A DNA stretch of 64,000 bases from Alistipes communis (GCF_006542665.1 NZ_AP019735.1:2294001-2358000), one strand, 5' to 3'; counted from the stretch's first letter, positions 1-9,388 are shown. Translations and numbers: made by a program. The notes: a model not told the origin generated them from the letters alone.

Positions 1-1
1 C

Positions 2-250
2 CAGAGCGCCAACAAGGAGGCGCGCATCCTCTCCAACTCGGCCACGGTGCTCCACACGCTGCGGATGCCGCGCGGCTGGAACCTGCGCTGGCCGGAGCTC
101 TACGCCCACCTGACGACCTACCGCCGGCAGTTCCGCGCGAACCGTTGGCACGATGCCGCCGACGTCGTGACCGGCATCGTCGAGCGCGAGGTCGGCGGCG
201 GCCGCCGGGGGCAGTGCCGTGCGCTGTCGTTCCTTACGCGGCGGGAGTGA
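2..250 (+). CDS. C-terminal fragment of a probable phage terminase large subunit (partial)
   Basis: The reading frame is open from the first base of the window, so the start lies upstream. The 82 visible residues contain a KEARI-type segment and end with HDAADVVTGIVE, which resembles the acidic last nuclease motif and helix of terminase large subunits (usually D-D-x-x-D-A). The tail after that motif is Gly/Arg-rich. A terminase alone beside housekeeping genes suggests a phage remnant ending here. The call is inference from a short fragment, and another nuclease is possible. Confidence 0.45.
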   Translation, partial: QSANKEARILSNSATVLHTLRMPRGWNLRWPELYAHLTTYRRQFRANRWHDAADVVTGIVEREVGGGRRGQCRALSFLTRRE

Positions 251-323
251 CGCGGTACGTCCACGGGAACGAATGATGCGGGCCTCGTTTTTCGACGAGG
301 CCCGCATCGCTTCTACGGCGGCG

Positions 324-3300
324 TCAATTCACCGCAGCCGTGTCGGAGACCTCGTAGTCGAGGTGGGCCGAATCGGGCTGGATCAGCTCCTCCTCCGTGA
401 CGCCCAGCGAACGGTAGTAGGCGTTCAGCTCGGTCAGCACGGCGTCGCGTTTGAGGTAACCGACCATCGAGTAGAGGTTGCCCAGCAGGTCGAGTTTCTC
501 GTCCAGTGCGTCGGTGATCGAATCGTATTGCCAGCCGTCGAACTGGAAGTAATAGTCGACGTACTCCATCAGGTTGCGGGCGTAGTCCAGCATCAGGGCG
601 TCGCCCTTGTCTGCGGCGCCGGCCGCATAATAGGCTTCGATGAAGGGCAGCGTGTTGTTCGAGGTGTAGCGCACCTGCGCGGGCGGCATACGGCGCATCC
701 CCTCGTCGAGCAGACGGATCGCCAGCTCGCGGTTGGTGGCTTCGGTGATGCCGAGGCTGTCGGGGAAGTTCGGCTTCTCGTCGCCGCGGCGGATCAGCTC
801 CTTGGCCACGCGGGCGAAGGCTTCGCGGGCGCGGGCGGCCGAGAGGTTGTACTGCGTGAAGTAGTCGGAGTAGACCTTCTCGTCGTCGAGGTTGCCGTAG
901 CGGAAGACGTCGAGCAGCAGCGGCACGGCATATTCGGGGTCGATGCGTCCCACTTCGCCCGCCTGACGGTAGGGCGTGAGGATCGGTACGAAACGGTAGG
1001 CGTAGCCGTCGAATTGCAGGTAGTCGACCAGCCCGAACTTCTGGAAGATGTAGGGCTGCGTGAGGTAGATCGGGCGCGTCCAGTCGTAGTTCGAGAGCAT
1101 GTCCACGATCATCAGCTCGCCCTTGTTGAGGTAGTCGCCCGACAGCTTGATATAGACCGTGTCGACGATCAGATCCTTGTCCTTCTCGGCGACGATGCCC
1201 GAACGCAGGACGTTCTGCTTGTCGACGGGCAGCATGAGCGTCTTCGAGGGGAGGTAGTCGCTCGACGAACCGTCCGACAGCTGCACCTTGGTGCGCTGGT
1301 CGTCGCTGGCGAAGAACTCGATGGCTTCGCGCGCCTCCACCGGACGGTTCACGCGCTCGTAGACGGGCACGTAGTCGTTGCGGTACCAGTATTTGCTGCG
1401 CGGCAGGGTGAAGGGCACGCCGGCGGCTTCGTTGGCCCGGGTCTTCATCTCGTCGATGTACCATTCGCCGCCCAGATAGCTCGTGTTCATGATGCGCACG
1501 TCGGGGCGCAGGCCGTCGACCTCCTGGTTGAGCCACAGCGGGAAGGTGTCGTTGTCGCCGTAGTTGAGGATGATCGAGTTGGGAAGCGTCGATTGCAGGT
1601 AGTTCCAGCCGATGTCGTGGGCGTAGGTGCGGCCCGAACGGTCGTGGTCGTCCCAGTTCTCGGCGCAGAGAATGCCCGGCACCACGAGACCGATGACGGT
1701 TGCTGCCACGGCGGCCGTGCGGTCGTCGCGCTTGGTGAGGCGGACGATGAGATCCTTGAACGCCATCACCCCGAACCCGATCCACATGGCGAAGGCGTAG
1801 AACGATCCGGCGTAAACGTAGTCGCGTTCGCGCGGTTCGCCGGGCGAGGTGTTGAAGTAGACCACCAGCGCGATACCCATCATCACGAAGAGCGACAGCA
1901 CGATCAGGAAGTTCTTCGGGTCGCGGTTGAGCTGGTAGATCAACCCGATGAGGCCCAGGATGAAGGGTAGGAAATAGTAGGTGTTGCGCGCTTTGTTGTC
2001 AGCCACTTCGCGCGGCAGATTCTCCTGCGGCCCCAGGTAGATGCGGTCGATCGCGTCGATTCCCGACAGCCAGTTGCCGTCGGTGATCGTCGTCGAACCG
2101 GCGGGCTGGATGTCGCTCTGGCGGCCGACGAAGTTCCACAGGAAATAGCGCCAGTACATGTAGTTGAGCTGGTAGGAGAAGAAGTAGTTGAGATTCTCCA
2201 AAAAGGTCGGCTCCGTGATGACGCGCGGCTCGGAGTAGCCGTCGTCGTAGGTGCGCTTCGTGCCGTAGTCGAGCACCTCGCCGCGCAGCGGCTGCCCTTT
2301 CTCGTCGCGCAGGACGTTGCCCTGCTCGTCGCGCAGCGTCTCCACCTTGGTGCGGTAGGCTGCCCACTGTTTGTATTCGTCGGGGCTCTTGGCGTAGTTC
2401 CACATGCGGGGGAAGAGGTGCATGAACTGCTGCGGGTGGGTGTAGCCCGTGGGGAAGGAGGCCGTGGCATAGCGGCCTTCGTCGTCGATGTAGTAGCGCG
2501 TCGACTCGACGACGCTTTCGACCGGCGCCGAGTAGTAGGCGCCGTAGAGCAGCGGCCGGCCGCCGTACTGGTCGCGGTTGAGCACCGAGAAGAGCGCATG
2601 GGGATTCGACGGGTCGTTGCTGTTCATCGGAGGATTGGCCGCCGCGCGGATCGTGACCGTAGCGTAGGAACTGTATCCCAGCAGGATCATCGTGGTGGCC
2701 AGCAGCAGCGTGTTCCACACCACGCGGCCGCGGCGGTGGGTGTACCACACGCTCCACCCGAGCAGGGCGAAGAGCGACAGTGCGAAGACGGCGATGCCCG
2801 AGTTGACCGGCAGGCCGAACGTATTGACGAACAGTACGTCGACCATCGCCCCGATGTAGACCGTGTAGGGGATAATCAGTCCGTTGATGAACCAGAGGAT
2901 CGCCAGCGCGATGACCGATGCGATGCAGAATCCCTTGAAGGTCACGGTCGCGTATTTGCGGAAATAGTAGATGTAGACCAGTGCCGGAACGGTCAGCAGA
3001 TTGAGGATGTGAATGCCGATCGAGAGTCCCATGAGGTAGGCGATCAGGATCAGCCACCTCGTCGCATGGGGTTCGTCGGCCTGGTCTTCCCATTTGAGCA
3101 TGAGCCACACCACGAGCGCCGTGAACATCGACGAGAGGGCGTAGACTTCGCCCTCGTAGGCCGAGAACCAGAAGGTGTCGGTGAAGGTGTAGGCCAGCGC
3201 GCCGACGGCGCCCGCACCCAGTACGGTCCACATGTTGGCGTCGGTCAGCTCGCGGCCCTGCGCCGAGTAGATGCGGCGGCCGAGGTGGGTGACCGTCCAG

Positions 3301-3581
3301 AACATGAACAGGATGCAGAAGGCGCTCGCCAGCGAGTTCATGGCGTTGACCATCAGCGGCACGTACTCGGTCGAGGGTGCCAGCATCGTGGCCAGACGCG
3401 CCATCATCATGAACAGCGGGGCTCCGGGCGGATGTCCCACTTCGAGCTTGTAGGAGGTGGCAATGAACTCCGAGCAGTCCCAGAGGCTTGCCGAAGGTTC
3501 CATGGTGGCCAGGTAGGTCAGCGCCGCGACGGCGAAGACCGCCCATCCCACGATGTTGTTCCAACGGTTGTAACGTTTCAT
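324..3581 (-). CDS. DUF2723 multi-pass membrane protein (TMEM260-like, GT-C type)
   Basis: A protein of 1085 aa. The first half holds about a dozen hydrophobic segments and the second half is a large soluble domain. Near the N-terminus, after the first membrane segment, comes SLWDCSEFI followed by GHPPGAPLF; this acidic WDxxEF loop is the hallmark of DUF2723, a GT-C-like family related to protein O-mannosyltransferases and common in Bacteroidetes. The role is probably transfer of a lipid-linked sugar to exported proteins (family inference). An in-frame upstream ATG at 3692 is rejected because both promoters of this gene lie between it and 3581. Transcribed alone. Confidence 0.85.
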   Translation of the reverse strand: MKRYNRWNNIVGWAVFAVAALTYLATMEPSASLWDCSEFIATSYKLEVGHPPGAPLFMMMARLATMLAPSTEYVPLMVNAMNSLASAFCILFMFWTVTHLGRRIYSAQGRELTDANMWTVLGAGAVGALAYTFTDTFWFSAYEGEVYALSSMFTALVVWLMLKWEDQADEPHATRWLILIAYLMGLSIGIHILNLLTVPALVYIYYFRKYATVTFKGFCIASVIALAILWFINGLIIPYTVYIGAMVDVLFVNTFGLPVNSGIAVFALSLFALLGWSVWYTHRRGRVVWNTLLLATTMILLGYSSYATVTIRAAANPPMNSNDPSNPHALFSVLNRDQYGGRPLLYGAYYSAPVESVVESTRYYIDDEGRYATASFPTGYTHPQQFMHLFPRMWNYAKSPDEYKQWAAYRTKVETLRDEQGNVLRDEKGQPLRGEVLDYGTKRTYDDGYSEPRVITEPTFLENLNYFFSYQLNYMYWRYFLWNFVGRQSDIQPAGSTTITDGNWLSGIDAIDRIYLGPQENLPREVADNKARNTYYFLPFILGLIGLIYQLNRDPKNFLIVLSLFVMMGIALVVYFNTSPGEPRERDYVYAGSFYAFAMWIGFGVMAFKDLIVRLTKRDDRTAAVAATVIGLVVPGILCAENWDDHDRSGRTYAHDIGWNYLQSTLPNSIILNYGDNDTFPLWLNQEVDGLRPDVRIMNTSYLGGEWYIDEMKTRANEAAGVPFTLPRSKYWYRNDYVPVYERVNRPVEAREAIEFFASDDQRTKVQLSDGSSSDYLPSKTLMLPVDKQNVLRSGIVAEKDKDLIVDTVYIKLSGDYLNKGELMIVDMLSNYDWTRPIYLTQPYIFQKFGLVDYLQFDGYAYRFVPILTPYRQAGEVGRIDPEYAVPLLLDVFRYGNLDDEKVYSDYFTQYNLSAARAREAFARVAKELIRRGDEKPNFPDSLGITEATNRELAIRLLDEGMRRMPPAQVRYTSNNTLPFIEAYYAAGAADKGDALMLDYARNLMEYVDYYFQFDGWQYDSITDALDEKLDLLGNLYSMVGYLKRDAVLTELNAYYRSLGVTEEELIQPDSAHLDYEVSDTAAVN

Positions 3582-3616
3582 GCGGATCGTCTTAGGGTAT
3601 GAAGCATATAATCGGA

Positions 3617-3648
3617 CAAAGATACGAATAAGTGAGTGCAATGTCAAA
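3617..3648 (-). promoter_or_regulatory. Proximal promoter of the DUF2723 gene
   Basis: Read on the minus strand, TTTG (3648-3645) is followed after exactly 20 nt by TATCTTTG (3624-3617). This is a perfect Bacteroidetes housekeeping promoter, about 36 nt upstream of the start codon. Confidence 0.8.
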
Positions 3649-3689
3649 TTTATTTGCACATAGCCGTGCGGCAGTATCTTCGGCGCAGC

Positions 3690-3721
3690 CAAAGATACGA
3701 ATAAGCCGGGTGCGATGCAAA
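3690..3721 (-). promoter_or_regulatory. Distal promoter of the DUF2723 gene
   Basis: A second TTTG-20 nt-TATCTTTG promoter on the minus strand (TTTG 3721-3718, -7 box 3697-3690), lying 73 bp upstream of the first and sharing much of its spacer, as if the promoter had been duplicated. The remainder of the gap (3722-3915) shows no gene. Confidence 0.75.
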
Positions 3722-3915
3722 TTTATTTTGCGATTGCCGGGGCGGAGTGTCTACGGCGCATCCGCCGCCCGTTCTTCTTCCCGATTTTTCGCGAGGCGGA
3801 GACTTCGGCTTGCGGATGGCTGGGCGCGGCAGGTTGTCCGACGAATTTTCGGGTTGTCGTCTTTCTCCCGCCGTACAGGGAGGCGGAGGCGGTTTTTTCG
3901 GCTGTCCGTCGGGTG

Positions 3916-3946
3916 GAAAAGGCGGGGCCCGAAATCAGGCCCCGCC
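3916..3946 (-). terminator. Rho-independent terminator of oadB
   Basis: Perfect 9-bp stem (GGCGGGGCC, 3921-3929, with 3938-3946) around an 8-nt loop. On the minus strand it is followed by TTTT (3920-3917). It lies 40 nt after the oadB stop codon. Confidence 0.75.
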
Positions 3947-3986
3947 TCGCGGATGAATATTGATGATGTAGGGGTTTCGTCGGATT

Positions 3987-5204
3987 TTACAGCAGCGGGA
4001 CGACGGTCACGTAGATCGCGGCGATAATGGCCGAGGTGATGACGCCCGTGATATTGGCGCCGAGCGCATCGGCCAGGACGAACGACGAGGGGTTGTCGTG
4101 CGAGACGATCTTCTGGGCGACCTTGGCCGTCGTGGGCACGCAGCTCACGGCGGCGATGCCGATGACGGGGTTGAAGTTGCCCCGTTTGAGGAAATACATG
4201 GCATAACCGCCCAATATGCCGCCGATGCCCGAAATCAGCAGGGCGAGGATGCCCAGCACGAGGAGTTTGAGCACCGTGGGGTCGAGCAGCGTATGTGCGT
4301 CGCAGAGAATCCCCAGCAGGATTCCCAGAAAGAAGGTCGAGCCGTAGAGCATCGGCCCGCTGATGAAGTCGCAGACGTGTTTGAGTCCTGATTCCTTGAT
4401 GACGATGCCGATGAAGAGCGAGAAGAAGAGCGGAGCGGCCACGGGAAAGAGCAGGCAGAGAATCACGCACATGACCACGGCCAGCGAGATTTTGGTGGCT
4501 GCGGAGTACTGTTTGGGCGCTTTCTTGGGCGGCTGCATCTTGATGGCGCGCAGCCGTTTGGGAACCATCGCACGCACCAGGTAGGGATAGCCGCCGTAGG
4601 TGAGTCCGAGGTAGAGGTAGGCTACGACGGTGATCGGCACGAAGATGCTTTTCGAGAGGTTGAGCGACGCGAAGAGCACCATCGGCCCGTCGGCGCCGCC
4701 CACCATGGCGATCGAGGCGCTGTCGTTGGGGCTCAGCCCCATCGCGAAGGCGATCGGTACGACGGCGAACGTACCCAGCTCGGCGCACAGCGCGAGGAAC
4801 ATGCTTTGCAGTGGCTTGGCCAGCAGGAAGTTGATGTCGAGCATCGTCCCGATGCCCATGAAGATCAGGCAGGCGATCAGACCGTTACTGAACATGAAGG
4901 TGTAGACCGGTTGGAGGAAGTCGATTTGCAGAATGTTCATCAACTGGTCGGTGTCGGTGACCATCGGGTCGAGGAACAGATTGCCCTGTACGCCGCCGGG
5001 CATGATGAGTACGCCGGCGTTTACGGCTGCCATGCCCAGTCCCATGGGGATCATTACCAGCGGTTCGAGGATGCCCCGGCGTCCCAGATAGACCAGCAGG
5101 ATGCCGAGCAGGATCAGTCCGATGCGGGCGTACATGATCGACGGGTCGGACTGCAACAGGGTCGAAATGCCTTGGAAGATATTGTTCAGATCAAATTTTT
5201 CCAT
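3987..5204 (-). CDS. oadB: Na+-pumping decarboxylase subunit beta
   Basis: A 405-aa integral membrane protein of the OadB/GcdB/MmdB family, which couples decarboxylation of a carboxybiotin to Na+ export. About ten hydrophobic segments are visible, plus the conserved SIAMVGGADGPMVLF segment carrying the Asp used in Na+ transport and a C-terminal SHDNPSSFVLADALGANITG loop typical of the family. The length is normal. It overlaps by 14 bp the gamma-like gene upstream. The alpha and biotin-carrier subunits are not in this window, so the substrate (oxaloacetate, methylmalonyl-CoA or glutaconyl-CoA) cannot be stated; in Bacteroidales methylmalonyl-CoA or oxaloacetate is usual. Confidence 0.9.
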   Translation of the reverse strand: MEKFDLNNIFQGISTLLQSDPSIMYARIGLILLGILLVYLGRRGILEPLVMIPMGLGMAAVNAGVLIMPGGVQGNLFLDPMVTDTDQLMNILQIDFLQPVYTFMFSNGLIACLIFMGIGTMLDINFLLAKPLQSMFLALCAELGTFAVVPIAFAMGLSPNDSASIAMVGGADGPMVLFASLNLSKSIFVPITVVAYLYLGLTYGGYPYLVRAMVPKRLRAIKMQPPKKAPKQYSAATKISLAVVMCVILCLLFPVAAPLFFSLFIGIVIKESGLKHVCDFISGPMLYGSTFFLGILLGILCDAHTLLDPTVLKLLVLGILALLISGIGGILGGYAMYFLKRGNFNPVIGIAAVSCVPTTAKVAQKIVSHDNPSSFVLADALGANITGVITSAIIAAIYVTVVPLL

Positions 5205-5565
5205 GGTGGAATTCGTATAAACCGTTCATGTTCCCGTCTTCTTTACTCGATTCTCCGGAATTACCGAAATGGTATTCGGCCAGTTCCTGCATGGTGCGGA
5301 TCATGCAGGCGTCCGTCGCCGCAGGCCGTTTCTGAGGGTCGTCGTTGCGGGCGATCGAGCGGATGTATCGGTAGGTGTGGGCGACGTTCATGCGGTAGGC
5401 GCGTTCCCATATGCGGCTTTTCCGCAGCAGGACGGGAAGGTCGTGCCCGTTGAGGCGGGAGAAGAAGAAGGTCGTCAGTTTAAGCGCGTAGGCGAATGCG
5501 ATTCCCACGATGAAGGTGAATCCCGCCATCAGCAGCGTCTCTCCGATTATATAGGATAAGTTCAT
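5191..5565 (-). CDS. OadG-like gamma subunit of the Na+ pump (single-span membrane protein)
   Basis: A protein of 124 aa. Residues 7-37 form one transmembrane helix, followed by a basic stretch and a soluble tail of about 85 residues. Its stop codon lies inside the start of oadB (14-bp overlap), so the two are translationally coupled. Size, single N-terminal helix and position match OadG-type gamma subunits, which hold the complex together, but the tail lacks the usual Pro/Ala-rich or His-rich end, so the family call rests mainly on context. The 227 bp upstream (5566-5792) hold no recognisable gene. Confidence 0.6.
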   Translation of the reverse strand: MNLSYIIGETLLMAGFTFIVGIAFAYALKLTTFFFSRLNGHDLPVLLRKSRIWERAYRMNVAHTYRYIRSIARNDDPQKRPAATDACMIRTMQELAEYHFGNSGESSKEDGNMNGLYEFHHGKI

Positions 5566-5792
5566 TTCTGTTCGGTATTTATGGATGTGAAAATGGATTT
5601 GTCGCAGGGGCGCATGTTTCCGTCCGAGACCGCAACCCCTCCTCTGCGGGAGGGACGCTTCCGGTCGGGAAGGTTCGGCCCCGCAAGATTCCGCCTGACG
5701 GGTGGAGTCCGACCCGCAGGTAGCCGTAGATGCACACACGAACGATCGCTTCGGGAGCGGGCGTGTCGTGTCGTCGAAGTGGAAAGGGATGG

Positions 5793-6173
5793 CTAAATGA
5801 CCAGAATACCGAATTTGAGATAGTCGGCGCTGTGGGACGGCAGCGGACGGTGCGCGTCCGGCTGTAAGGAAGCGACGGACTGCGACAAGTCGTGGCGCAC
5901 GGATGCGAAGTACCGTTCGCAATAGAGCACCGGCATTTCGTGGATCGTACGCGACGACCGTTCGTTCGACTTGCGCAGGGCGCGCGAAGGAGCCGGCACG
6001 GAGAGTTGGAACGTCTCCGTGGCCACGAAGTCGGAGTGCTGTGCCGAGATCGAGGAATTCTTTACCGTCTGACGAAGGTCGGAAGCGGCCGCCGCGCCGG
6101 CTTCCGCTCCCCGGCTCATCAATGCCGGAAGGGAGGCCAACAGGAAGAGGAGTATGAATGCCGACTTCTTCAT
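5793..6173 (-). CDS. Small exported protein of unknown function
   Basis: A protein of 126 aa with a clear signal peptide: MKK, a hydrophobic core (FILLFLLASLPAL), then a Ser-Arg-Gly-Ala cleavage region near residue 22. The mature part is polar with Ser/Arg-rich stretches and no recognised motif. It lies upstream of the Na+-pump genes on the same strand, separated by 227 bp, so co-transcription is possible but not shown. I do not recognise a family. Confidence 0.55.
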   Translation of the reverse strand: MKKSAFILLFLLASLPALMSRGAEAGAAAASDLRQTVKNSSISAQHSDFVATETFQLSVPAPSRALRKSNERSSRTIHEMPVLYCERYFASVRHDLSQSVASLQPDAHRPLPSHSADYLKFGILVI

Positions 6174-6391
6174 TTCGCAGGATTCTCTGTGACAAAATTA
6201 GCATAAATTCCGCAAACCGGCAAGCCGATCGCAAAATTCTTTTCGCCGCTTTCCGTCCGCTTTTTCGCGGCGCGGTGGCGAACGAGGAGTTTCGTCCCCG
6301 CCACCGGCTTCGCCGGCGCGCACGGCACGGAGGGCCGGATGCAAATTTCGATTCGACCTCCGCAAATCGCGGAATTGTAGAGAATATTTCC

Positions 6392-6399
6392 TATTTTTG
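6392..6399 (+). promoter_or_regulatory. -7 box of the cysS promoter
   Basis: TATTTTTG, matching TAnnTTTG, lies 18 nt before the cysS start. No good -33 box is visible at the expected spacing. Confidence 0.5.
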
Positions 6400-6416
6400 C
6401 GGAAATTTCAGCGATT

Positions 6417-7892
6417 ATGGAATCGAAACTCGTTTTATACAATACGCTTTCCCGCCGCAAGGAGGAGTTCGTGCCGCTGGCTCCGCCCCGTGTGGGCATG
6501 TACGTCTGCGGGCCGACGGTCTACGGCGATCCTCATCTGGGGCACGCGCGTCCGGCTGTGACCTTCGACCTGCTGTTCCGTTATCTGCAAGCGCTCGGCT
6601 ACAAGGTGCGCTACGTGCGCAACATCACCGACGTGGGGCATCTGGAACACGACGCCGACGACGGCGAGGACAAGATCACGAAGAAGGCGCGGCTCGAACA
6701 GCTCGAACCGATGGAGGTGGCGCACTACTACACGGAGCGTTACCATCGGGCGATGGATGCGCTGGGCGTGCTCAGCCCCTCGATCGAGCCGCGGGCTTCG
6801 GGGCATATCATCGAGCAGGAGGCCTTCGTGCAGAAGATTCTCGATGCGGGTTACGCCTACGAGTCGAACGGATCGGTCTATTTCGATGTGGAGAAGTACG
6901 ACCGCGACCACCGCTACGGCGTCCTTTCGGGGCGCAATCTGGAAGACATCGTGGCCAACACGCGCGCGCTGGACGGGCAGTGCGACAAACGCAACTGCTG
7001 CGACTTCGCGCTGTGGAAAAAGGCGTCGCCCGAACACATCATGCGCTGGCCTTCGCCGTGGAGCGACGGGTTCCCCGGCTGGCACATGGAGTGCTCGGCC
7101 ATGAGCACCAAGTATCTGGGCGAACGGTTCGACATCCACGGCGGCGGCATGGACCTGATGTTCCCGCACCACGAGTGCGAGATCGCGCAGTCGACCGCCG
7201 CGCTGGGACACGATTCGGCGAAGTACTGGGTGCACAACAACATGATTACGATCAACGGACAGAAGATGGGCAAGTCGCTGGGTAACTTCATCACCCTCGA
7301 AGAGCTCTTCACCGGCAGCCACAAGCTGCTGGCGCAGGCCTATTCGCCCATGACGATCCGTTTCTTCGTGTTGCAGGCGCACTACCGCTCGACGCTCGAC
7401 TTCTCGAACGATGCGTTGCAGGCCGCCGAGAAGGGGCTCGACCGCCTGATGAAGGGCGTCGAGACGCTCTCGAAGCTCCGCCCGTCGGAGGATTCGACGG
7501 TCGATCCCGCCGAGTTGGAGTGCCGCTGCCGCGAGGCGATGGACGACGACCTGAACTCGCCGATGGTCATCTCGGCGCTCTTCGACTGGGTGCGGATCAT
7601 CAACCAGATCGCCGAGGGGCGGCAGCGCATCACGGCGGCCGACCTGGCGGCGCTCACGGCCACCGTCAAACGGTACGTCTTCGATATTCTGGGTCTGCGC
7701 GACGAGAAGGCCGCGTCGGCGGGCGGCGGCCGCGACCGGGTGACGCCGCTGGTGGAGATGCTGCTCCGTATGCGCATGGAGGCCAAGGCCGCGAAGGACT
7801 GGGCGACGTCGGACCGTATCCGCGACGAACTGACGGCCATAGGTATCCGCGTCAAGGACCGCAAGGACGGCTTCGACTGGGAGATCGAGTAA
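6417..7892 (+). CDS. cysS: Cysteinyl-tRNA synthetase
   Basis: A 491-aa class I aminoacyl-tRNA synthetase charging tRNA-Cys. The signature PHLGH (HIGH motif) is at residues 39-43, preceded by Zn ligand Cys31 in VCGPTVYGD. The other Zn-binding residues are in GWHMECS and HHECEIAQ, and the KMSKS loop appears as KMGKS near residue 284. The C-terminal DALR-like helical domain ends with the usual IRDEL and GIRVKDRKDG segment. Length is standard. The next gene starts 20 nt downstream, so the TIR and acetyltransferase genes are probably on the same transcript. Confidence 0.97.
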   Translation: MESKLVLYNTLSRRKEEFVPLAPPRVGMYVCGPTVYGDPHLGHARPAVTFDLLFRYLQALGYKVRYVRNITDVGHLEHDADDGEDKITKKARLEQLEPMEVAHYYTERYHRAMDALGVLSPSIEPRASGHIIEQEAFVQKILDAGYAYESNGSVYFDVEKYDRDHRYGVLSGRNLEDIVANTRALDGQCDKRNCCDFALWKKASPEHIMRWPSPWSDGFPGWHMECSAMSTKYLGERFDIHGGGMDLMFPHHECEIAQSTAALGHDSAKYWVHNNMITINGQKMGKSLGNFITLEELFTGSHKLLAQAYSPMTIRFFVLQAHYRSTLDFSNDALQAAEKGLDRLMKGVETLSKLRPSEDSTVDPAELECRCREAMDDDLNSPMVISALFDWVRIINQIAEGRQRITAADLAALTATVKRYVFDILGLRDEKAASAGGGRDRVTPLVEMLLRMRMEAKAAKDWATSDRIRDELTAIGIRVKDRKDGFDWEIE

Positions 7893-7912
7893 CCGGACGG
7901 AGGGAACGGGGT

Positions 7913-8824
7913 ATGGCCTACGACATCTTCATCAGTTACCGGCGCCGCGGCGGTTTCGAGACGGCGAAGCACCTCTACGACCTGCTGACGAAGGACGGTT
8001 ACCGCGTCAGTTTCGACATCGACACGCTCCGCAACGGCGATTTCGACACGGAGCTGCTGCGCCGCATCGACGAGTGCCGCGACTTCATCCTCATCCTGAG
8101 CGAGGGGGCGCTCGACCGCTGCGTCGATCCTTCGGCCGTAGCGTCGGCGGACTGGGTGCGGTGCGAACTGGCCTATGCGCTCGAAAAGAACAAAAATATC
8201 GTCCCGATCATGCTGGCCGGATTCACGGCTTTTCCCGACAATCTGCCTGACGACATCCGCAAGGTCGTCCGCAAGAACGGGCCGAAGTACGACAGTTACT
8301 ATTTCGACGATTTCTACCGCCGTCTGAAAAGCGACTTTTTGGAGACGAAGCCCGAGGAGCGGGGCGATGAAGACGCCTATGTCACGCAGCTGCTCAAACG
8401 GCTCTCGGCATTGAAATCCGTGCCGGAACCGACCGACGGGCAGCAGGCCGAACTGGGCGAGACGTATTATGAACTCGGCCGGCTGGCGTTGCTTCACAAC
8501 CGCCCCGACATGCTCGATTACCTGCCGCAGGCGTTGGCGATCTTCCGCCGGCTCGCCGAAAAGGAGCCCGAGCGTTACCGTGCGCGGATCGCCGAACTGG
8601 AACCGCTGGTGCGGCGGAACAAACGGACGTTCAGGCTCTTTACGGGATTGTTCCTCCTCTTCACGATCGCCTTCTGCGTGTTGCTGCCGGCCGGTCTGCT
8701 CTACTGGATCGTCCGGGCGGGGGCGGCGCACAACTATCCGCTCATGGCAGCGGGCGTCGCGGTGCTGGGCGGGGTCTTCGCTCTGTTCGTTTACCTGATC
8801 CGAAAAAACAGATCCGAATCGTGA
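7913..8824 (+). CDS. TIR-domain protein with C-terminal membrane anchor
   Basis: A protein of 303 aa. Residues 1-130 are a TIR domain: it opens with YDIFISYRRRGG, has the second conserved block around FDIDTLRNGDFD, then FILILSEGA, and a DWVRCELAYAL helix carrying the Glu that is catalytic in NAD-cleaving TIRs. A helical linker follows, then two hydrophobic segments near residues 240-262 and 275-295. The start ATG lies 20 nt after cysS; the stop overlaps the next gene by 4 nt. Possible roles are NAD(P) hydrolysis or signalling, perhaps defence. No partner gene of a known TIR defence system is adjacent, so the function is open. Confidence 0.8.
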   Translation: MAYDIFISYRRRGGFETAKHLYDLLTKDGYRVSFDIDTLRNGDFDTELLRRIDECRDFILILSEGALDRCVDPSAVASADWVRCELAYALEKNKNIVPIMLAGFTAFPDNLPDDIRKVVRKNGPKYDSYYFDDFYRRLKSDFLETKPEERGDEDAYVTQLLKRLSALKSVPEPTDGQQAELGETYYELGRLALLHNRPDMLDYLPQALAIFRRLAEKEPERYRARIAELEPLVRRNKRTFRLFTGLFLLFTIAFCVLLPAGLLYWIVRAGAAHNYPLMAAGVAVLGGVFALFVYLIRKNRSES

Positions 8825-9375
8825 CCGAACTGGAAAAAATGCTGGCCGGCGGGCTGTACGACTTTTCGGATGCCGAACTCGCGGAACAGTTCCGCGAGGG
8901 CCGGCGGCGGGTGGAGCGTTTCAACCGCACGCCGGCGGACGATGCGGCCGCGTATGCCGCTGCGCTCGGAGCGCTGATCCCGGGCATCCCCGCCTCGGCG
9001 AAGGTCGTGCAGCCGTTCTACTGCGACCTCGGCTGGCGGATCGAACTGGGCGAAGAGGTCTTCGTCAACATGGGCTGCACGTTCCTCGATTGCGGCGGCG
9101 TCAGGATCGGCGCCCGCACGAAGCTCGGCCCCAACTGCCAGCTCTATACGCCGCAGCACCCCGTCGACTATCTGGACCGCCGCCGTCCGGTGGAGACGAG
9201 TTTTCGCATCACGATCGGCGAGGACTGCTGGCTCGGCGGCGGGGTGGTCGTCTGTCCGGGCGTCACGATCGGCGACCGTTCGGTCGTTGCGGCGGGCAGC
9301 GTCGTCGTGCGCGATATTCCCGCCGATTCGCTGGCGGCGGGCAATCCGGCGACGGTGAAACGCCGGCTGCGGTAG
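8821..9375 (+). CDS. Sugar O-acetyltransferase (maltose/galactoside acetyltransferase family)
   Basis: A 184-aa left-handed beta-helix acyltransferase. The N-terminal helical Mac domain (residues 1-55) is followed by hexapeptide repeats with the family sequence NMGCTFLDCGGVRIG and the catalytic His in YTPQHPVD, then DCWLGGGVVVCPGVTIGDRS and the closing AGNPATVKRRL. It should transfer acetyl from acetyl-CoA to a sugar hydroxyl. It starts with GTG overlapping the TIR gene stop by 4 nt, so the two are translationally coupled. Substrate unknown. Confidence 0.88.
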   Translation: MTELEKMLAGGLYDFSDAELAEQFREGRRRVERFNRTPADDAAAYAAALGALIPGIPASAKVVQPFYCDLGWRIELGEEVFVNMGCTFLDCGGVRIGARTKLGPNCQLYTPQHPVDYLDRRRPVETSFRITIGEDCWLGGGVVVCPGVTIGDRSVVAAGSVVVRDIPADSLAAGNPATVKRRLR

Positions 9376-9388
9376 GTCCCGACGAACG

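Noticed and set aside
219..1970. Long plus-strand open frame of 583 codons
   Set aside because: It lies opposite the well-supported DUF2723 gene; it is a GC-rich antisense shadow with Val/Gly/Arg-biased composition and no domain.
3582..3692. Longer N-terminus for the DUF2723 protein
   Set aside because: A consensus promoter lies between that ATG and the accepted start.
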